From contig CALAFU010000151.1 of NCBI GenBank assembly GCA_937891325.1, forward strand, positions 1 to 16,891: a stretch of DNA of 16,891 nucleotides. The letters are read 5' to 3'. The notes beneath the pieces are model-generated. The model was not told the DNA's origin and searched no databases. It saw nothing but the letters and a program-made list of their open reading frames with translations. The stretch is from an uncultured Candidatus Melainabacteria bacterium (lineage in GTDB: Bacteria; Cyanobacteriota; Vampirovibrionia; Gastranaerophilales; Gastranaerophilaceae). Below, piece by piece: positions 13,327 through 16,891 of this stretch. The translations under genes and the position numbers were made by a program. Each line of letters begins with the position of its first letter. Position 1 is the first letter of the stretch.

Positions 13327-13986
13327 TTATTTTTCTTTTGCAACACCTTTACCTTTGTGTTCATCATATTTACCATTCCAAAAACTTGGATTGTCTTTTT
13401 TGATAAAAGTCAAGTCATCTTCGCCTTGTTTAACTTGGTTGTTACCTGAAACAAAGACTTTTCCGTCTACTGAATGTTGATTTCCGTATGGAACAGGTTC
13501 TCGATTACCGAAAAATCCTCTGTAATGTTCGTTTTTATCATCGTCTCCAATAGTTACAATATCTCTAGCACCGTCGTTTTGAGACACATCAACTTTTGTA
13601 TTACGACAACCTTTTAATGTGTAATCATCTTCTTTATTAGTACCTGTAATTTGAGCACCATTCATACGGTAGAAATCAATATCAACATTACCTGTCTTAA
13701 CTTCTTTACTACCAATATTAATCATTGTCGGATCTGTACCATAATCAATACCAAATTCGCCATCTGCTACGCTAAAACCGAATGGTGATTTTTGAGTTTT
13801 CGTTTCATCATGCATTTCTACAACAGATTCGTTTTTACTAGCTTGGTTTGGAAATACAATATGAGTTCCGTCACGCAAGAAAACGCTGTTCATAACCTTT
13901 CCGTCTTGTTTGATTACTTCTGATTTTTGCACATCATTCTTGTTGAAACGAACTCCGCCAATATTAATGTTGTTATTATCAGGCAT
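13327..13986 (-). CDS. Hydrophilic, probably beta-rich protein of unknown function
   Basis: The 219-residue product is acidic and Asn/Asp/Gly-rich, with an Asn-rich start (MPDNNNINIGGVRFNKN) and no signal peptide or membrane helix. Alternating short hydrophobic strands and turns (NVDIDFYRMNGAQITGTNKEDDYTLKGCRNTKVDVSQNDG) suggest a beta-solenoid-like middle. The C-terminus is Lys-rich. No family is recognised. AAGGAGG lies 4 nt before the ATG. Upstream are a TATAAT at 14093-14098, a five-copy TCATA tract at the expected transcription start, and an HLR1-like box just upstream. Expression may therefore depend on an OmpR-type activator and on tract length. An exported or surface role is inferred only from the company it keeps. 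Confidence 0.82.
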   Translation of the reverse strand: MPDNNNINIGGVRFNKNDVQKSEVIKQDGKVMNSVFLRDGTHIVFPNQASKNESVVEMHDETKTQKSPFGFSVADGEFGIDYGTDPTMINIGSKEVKTGNVDIDFYRMNGAQITGTNKEDDYTLKGCRNTKVDVSQNDGARDIVTIGDDDKNEHYRGFFGNREPVPYGNQHSVDGKVFVSGNNQVKQGEDDLTFIKKDNPSFWNGKYDEHKGKGVAKEK

Positions 13987-14062
13987 AAAACCTCCTTATT
14001 TTTTGTATATTTATATAAGTATTATGATAAAACAAAATTGCCTTTTACTGCAATAATAACCC

Positions 14063-14087
14063 TCATATCATATCATATCATATCATA
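14063..14087. repeat. Pentanucleotide tandem repeat (TCATA)x5
   Basis: Five perfect copies of TCATA lie at the expected transcription start or early 5' leader of the 219-aa gene, just downstream of its TATAAT (14093-14098, minus strand). Confidence 0.9.
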
Positions 14088-14092
14088 TAGTG

Positions 14093-14098
14093 ATTATA
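14093..14098 (-). promoter_or_regulatory. Candidate -10 of the 219-aa gene
   Basis: The minus strand reads TATAAT with no good -35 at normal spacing. The HLR1-like box is centred about 50 bp before the implied start, as expected for an activator-dependent promoter. A weaker alternative downstream is TTGCAG at 14048-14053. Confidence 0.4.
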
Positions 14099-14126
14099 AG
14101 CGAGTTTTAGACATTTTTTAATAGCG

Positions 14127-14144
14127 TTTACATGTTGTTACAAA
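14127..14144 (+). promoter_or_regulatory. HLR1-like direct repeat
   Basis: TTTACATG-NN-GTTACAAA matches the HLR1 consensus at 13 of 14 defined positions, directly upstream of the candidate promoter of the 219-aa gene. Confidence 0.5.
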
Positions 14145-14215
14145 TTAAATTTATAATTTTGTTTTAACACTTTCTATTATATCTTTTTTCTTCTATATTT
14201 TCGTCTGACTTAAAA

Positions 14216-14242
14216 CGTACGTATTTTTACGTACGCGTTTTT
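14216..14242. other. CGTACGTA palindrome with trailing T run
   Basis: CGTACGTA (14216-14223) and TACGTACG (14228-14235) form an 8-bp hairpin around TTTT. T runs follow on both strands (TTTTT on plus after 2 nt, TTTT directly on minus). It lies about 90 nt beyond the recA terminator. It could be a second weak terminator or an operator; the sequence does not decide. Confidence 0.4.
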
Positions 14243-14328
14243 ACGGACAAAATCGCTAAAATAAGCTCTATTTATGCTTTTTATTATAAAAAATCGTGAA
14301 GTGACAGTAATATATAGAGTTTCAGTAA

Positions 14329-14359
14329 TAAGGCGCGGTGAATTCTTCACCGCGCCTTA
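14329..14359 (-). terminator. Terminator of recA
   Basis: A perfect 14-bp GC-rich hairpin (14329-14342 with 14346-14359, 3-nt loop) just beyond the recA stop. The T run on the minus side is interrupted. Confidence 0.85.
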
Positions 14360-14382
14360 CTTTTATCAATTTTAAAAAAATC

Positions 14383-15411
14383 TTATTCTTTTTCTGCTAA
14401 TTTTTCTCTAATTTCTTTTTCAATGCTAGCCATTGTTTCAGGGTTATTAGCCAAAAATTCTTTAGCTTTTTCACGACCTTGACCCAATTTTTCTTCTTTA
14501 TAACTAAACCAAGAACCTGATTTGTCAACGATATTCATCTTTACGCCCACATCTAAGATATTTCCGAATTTACAAATACCTTTACCAAAAATAATATCAA
14601 ATTCAGCTGTTCTAAATGGCGGAGCAACCTTATTTTTCAATACTTTCACCTTAACGTGGTTACCTAAATCGCCGTTTTCACCTTTAATTGTTTCAGTTCT
14701 TCTGATTTCCATACGTACTGAAGAGTAGTATTTAAGGGCATTACCACCTGTTGTAGTTTCTGGATTACCAAGAACGAAGCCTATTTTCATACGTAATTGG
14801 TTGATAAAGATAACAGTAGTGTTTGTTTTGCCAATAATACCTGTTAATTTTCTAAGCGCTTTACTCATCAAACGTGCTTGTAAGCCCATTTGTTGGTCTT
14901 CCATTGAGCCGTCAATCTCAGCTTTTGGAACCAATGCAGCTACTGAGTCAACAACAATAATATCTACAGCGCCAGAACGAACCAATTCTTCAGTGATATC
15001 AAGTGCTTGTTCACCTGTATCTGGTTGAGAAATAAGCAAGTCTTCAATCTTAACCCCAATATTTCTTGCATATTCTGGGTCTAAAGCGTGTTCTGCATCA
15101 ACGAATGCTGCAATTCCGCCCTTCTTTTGACATTCAGCTACAATGTGTTGAGCCAAAGTTGTTTTACCAGAAGATTCTGGACCATAAATTTCAATAATTC
15201 TACCTCTTGGAATACCGCCAATTCCTAATGCGATATCAAGGTCTAAAGAGCCTGTTGGAATTGATTCTACGCTTACTGAAGGCTTGTCACCTAATTTCAT
15301 AATAGAACCTTTACCAAAGTCTTTTTCTATCTTTTCAATAGCAAGTTTTAACGCTTTTTCACGTTCTGGAGAAACGCTTGTTTCTTGCTTTTCTTTTTCT
15401 TTAACTGCCAT
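14383..15411 (-). CDS. recA: Recombinase RecA
   Basis: The 342-residue protein is a full-length RecA, the ATP-dependent strand-exchange protein of homologous recombination and the SOS co-protease. Visible motifs are Walker A GPESSGKT (77-84), the catalytic Glu in DAEHALDP (E107), Walker B IIVVDS (151-156), and the L2 DNA-binding loop with the signature GNPETTTGGNALKYYSSVR. In L2 the usual GVMFGNP is GFVLGNP (211-217), so the position equivalent to E. coli Phe203 is Leu. The C-terminal domain ends acidic and short (REKLAEKE). The gene lies 12 nt after the MerR-type regulator gene, with its SD (AAGGA) just after that gene's stop, so the two are probably one operon. No LexA-type operator was recognised upstream. 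Confidence 0.98.
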   Translation of the reverse strand: MAVKEKEKQETSVSPEREKALKLAIEKIEKDFGKGSIMKLGDKPSVSVESIPTGSLDLDIALGIGGIPRGRIIEIYGPESSGKTTLAQHIVAECQKKGGIAAFVDAEHALDPEYARNIGVKIEDLLISQPDTGEQALDITEELVRSGAVDIIVVDSVAALVPKAEIDGSMEDQQMGLQARLMSKALRKLTGIIGKTNTTVIFINQLRMKIGFVLGNPETTTGGNALKYYSSVRMEIRRTETIKGENGDLGNHVKVKVLKNKVAPPFRTAEFDIIFGKGICKFGNILDVGVKMNIVDKSGSWFSYKEEKLGQGREKAKEFLANNPETMASIEKEIREKLAEKE

Positions 15412-15423
15412 TACGCTTAATCC

Positions 15424-15918
15424 TTATATTGTATAATCTTTTACTTCGTATTTTTTATAGAAACCAAAACCGATTTTTTCAAATTTTTCAAGTTCCATTT
15501 TCATGTGAACATTCTCGCGATTTAACTCTATAATCTTGTTTTTAAGTTTTTCGTTTTCAGTCTGAACCTTAATCAATTCAGCCGCCATGCCTTCAACACC
15601 TTGCATTTTTTCTTCTAATTTTTTATCCAAAGTGTCTAAAATATTGTTAGAAATTTTTTCCTCCATTTGGCTGAAAGAACTCATAATCTTGTCTACAACG
15701 GCATTTGGGGTAATTCTAACCAAACTATTTTTCATACTTTTAACTTCTTGAAGTCTTTTTACATCATTGTAAGAAAAATAAGTTAAACCCCTGCGATTAC
15801 GTTTAGGGACAATAGATGCGCGCTTACAAAGGCTAATAATTTCTTCATTATCAGCGTTTAAAATATCCCTAACTTCGCTTGGCGAAAGAGTTATATCACT
15901 TAGACTTTGTGTTGCCAT
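15424..15918 (-). CDS. MerR-type HTH regulator with coiled-coil tail
   Basis: The 164-residue product has an N-terminal winged-HTH of MerR type at about 8-62 (LSPSEVRDILNADNEEIISLCKRASIVPKRN, then the wing-like RGLTYFSYNDVKRLQEVK). A linker follows, then a long coiled coil at about 85-152 (MEEKISNNILDTLDKKLEEKM; ELIKVQTENEKLKNKIIELNREN). There are no metal-binding Cys or ligand domains. AGGGG lies 4 nt before the ATG. Its promoter at 15940-15968 probably also drives recA. Targets are unknown; it might control recA or organise DNA, as some MerR-type/coiled-coil proteins do, but this is inference from position. Confidence 0.85.
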   Translation of the reverse strand: MATQSLSDITLSPSEVRDILNADNEEIISLCKRASIVPKRNRRGLTYFSYNDVKRLQEVKSMKNSLVRITPNAVVDKIMSSFSQMEEKISNNILDTLDKKLEEKMQGVEGMAAELIKVQTENEKLKNKIIELNRENVHMKMELEKFEKIGFGFYKKYEVKDYTI

Positions 15919-15939
15919 ATTTCCCCTACCCTTAATTTT

Positions 15940-15968
15940 ATTGTATTTTAGTTATCGCAAAAAAACAA
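15940..15968 (-). promoter_or_regulatory. Promoter of the MerR-type/recA operon
   Basis: On the minus strand TTGTTT (15968-15963), a 17-bp spacer and TACAAT (15945-15940) lie about 20 nt before the start codon. A TTTACATG half-site (15972-15979), like one half of HLR1, lies just upstream of the -35. Confidence 0.55.
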
Positions 15969-16028
15969 ATTTTTACATGTTTTCTTTTAATTTATGTTAA
16001 GAAATCGTTTTTATTGTAAAATAGCATT

Positions 16029-16733
16029 ATGAAAAATTTACTTACAACTTTAATTTTATTGGTTATTAGCTTTTTCTTTTGTACACCAACTTTTGCAGAA
16101 GAAATTCCAACAATCACATTCAATAACAAAATTTATACATTAAAATATGCCAAAAGCATTGATAATAACAATGAAATTCTGAATGAATTCACTACAAATA
16201 ATGAAAGCGCTGAACCACACAAATGGACTGAAATGGTTTCTATACACTATTTTCCAAAAACAAAAATGGTGCCAAAACTATTTATTGCTGATTATTATGC
16301 AATTCAACGCTCTATTTATCCACAATTTTATGATTATGGCGTAAGAGAATTTGTAAGCCCTCGCGCCTATATTGCAGATTATATCGGCTCTTATTCAGTA
16401 ATGAAAGAAGATGCAACCTCAAAATATTTAGAATATAACCTTTGTGGTTTTAGCACTTACAATGGCAATAATTATATTATACAGTTCTCTAAAATATACC
16501 GTTTTAAAGACCATACAGACGTTAGCAAGGCTCTAAATCAAATATTATCAGATAACACATATTATTTAATTCATATTCAAGAAAAACTTAAAAATAAACC
16601 AAAACCTTATATGCAAGAATATCAATCAAAAAATTCGACAAAACTTCACTCTCAAACGATGATGTTTGATGAGATTGCTGAACCAGAATTTGAAAAAGAT
16701 GAAACATTAGACGAACTTTTTAAAAATAAATAA
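16029..16733 (+). CDS. Sec-exported protein of unknown function
   Basis: The 234-residue precursor begins with a clear signal peptide: Lys at 2, hydrophobic core LLTTLILLVISFFFC, and likely cleavage after TFA at residue 23. There is no lipobox. The mature part is mixed alpha/beta, rich in Asn, Tyr and Lys, with a Tyr-rich middle (FIADYYAIQRSIYPQFYDYGVREFVSPRAYIADYIGSYSVM is about residues 84-123, split here by function-neutral loops) and an acidic C-terminus (FEKDETLDELFKNK). No family is recognised; a periplasmic location is inferred. There is no SD before the ATG. Instead TAAAAT at 16017-16022 ends 6 nt before it, so the mRNA may be leaderless. It is divergent from the MerR-type/recA operon and ends at a terminator. 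Confidence 0.82.
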   Translation: MKNLLTTLILLVISFFFCTPTFAEEIPTITFNNKIYTLKYAKSIDNNNEILNEFTTNNESAEPHKWTEMVSIHYFPKTKMVPKLFIADYYAIQRSIYPQFYDYGVREFVSPRAYIADYIGSYSVMKEDATSKYLEYNLCGFSTYNGNNYIIQFSKIYRFKDHTDVSKALNQILSDNTYYLIHIQEKLKNKPKPYMQEYQSKNSTKLHSQTMMFDEIAEPEFEKDETLDELFKNK

Positions 16734-16743
16734 GATAAAAAAA

Positions 16744-16763
16744 AGCCTCCCGAATGGGAGGTT
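16744..16763 (+). terminator. Intrinsic terminator after the exported-protein gene
   Basis: CCTCCC/GGGAGG (16746-16751 with 16756-16761) with loop GAAT, extended by G-T and A-T pairs, followed by T-rich sequence. The remaining bases to 16891 hold nothing I can support. Confidence 0.8.
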
Positions 16764-16891
16764 AAATTTTGAATAAATAATTGAGAGAGAGAGTATTAAT
16801 AAATTAAATTGAGTTGATTAAAATTTCCTTACCTTATCCTAAAACCTTCATTCACTTTGGAATGTGTGTTTGTTTAAATCTTGATTACTAT

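Noticed and set aside
15919..16028. LexA-type SOS operator before the MerR-type/recA operon
   Set aside because: Neither a Gram-positive-type nor a cyanobacterial-type LexA box could be recognised by eye in this interval.

Overview
The window is low-GC bacterial chromosome with short intergenic regions and clear Shine-Dalgarno starts. Several things together suggest a gut-type, non-photosynthetic relative of the cyanobacteria (Melainabacteria/Vampirovibrionia, order Gastranaerophilales). These are the composition, the RecA sequence, the many Sec-less proteins with Asn-rich N-termini, and intergenic direct repeats that match the cyanobacterial HLR1 box (the RpaB target). This assignment is inference. 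The gene content is mostly lineage-specific 'surface or effector-like' proteins of unknown function, with a few housekeeping genes among them.

Layout. 178-1341: a long coiled-coil protein, followed by a bidirectional terminator. 1437-3505 (minus): a DegT/DnrJ/EryC1-type sugar aminotransferase, a tiny LuxR-type regulator and a hydrophilic unknown protein. 3778-3948: a 56-aa gene. 3949-4430: a mosaic of palindromic repeats and a 100-bp-period tandem duplication that runs into the 5' end of a tRNA-Lys(CTT) gene. 4538-5590 (minus): a small single-span membrane protein with two CDGGGLTA repeats, and a membrane-anchored Hsp20-like protein. 5704-9764 (minus): two large paralogous HELGH (HExxH) putative zinc metallopeptidases. 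9765-10388: a second repeat mosaic. 10389-12531: a small membrane protein divergent from a multi-span GT-C-type glycosyltransferase. 12653-13986: two unknown proteins facing each other, with a palindromic repeat element between them. 14383-15918 (minus): a MerR-type/coiled-coil regulator directly upstream of recA. 16029-16733: a Sec-exported unknown protein.

The most notable locus is in the 464-bp gap between the two metallopeptidase genes. On the minus strand lies a 26-codon ORF with a perfect Shine-Dalgarno that encodes a hydrophobic peptide. Its mRNA can close on itself by long-range 5'-3' pairing. On the plus strand a consensus promoter starts a transcript of about 80 nt that ends in a 16-bp terminator hairpin and is antisense to the last codons and 3' end of the peptide mRNA. 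This is the architecture of a type I toxin-antitoxin system. I recognise no named family here, so it may be undescribed.

A second theme is regulatory. HLR1-like direct repeats (TTACA at 10-bp period) lie upstream of both metallopeptidase genes, the toxin/antitoxin locus and the two unknown proteins at 12653 and 13986. A single OmpR-family regulator could therefore control the accessory-protein genes together. All functional statements rest on reading the sequence; no searches or folding programs were run.
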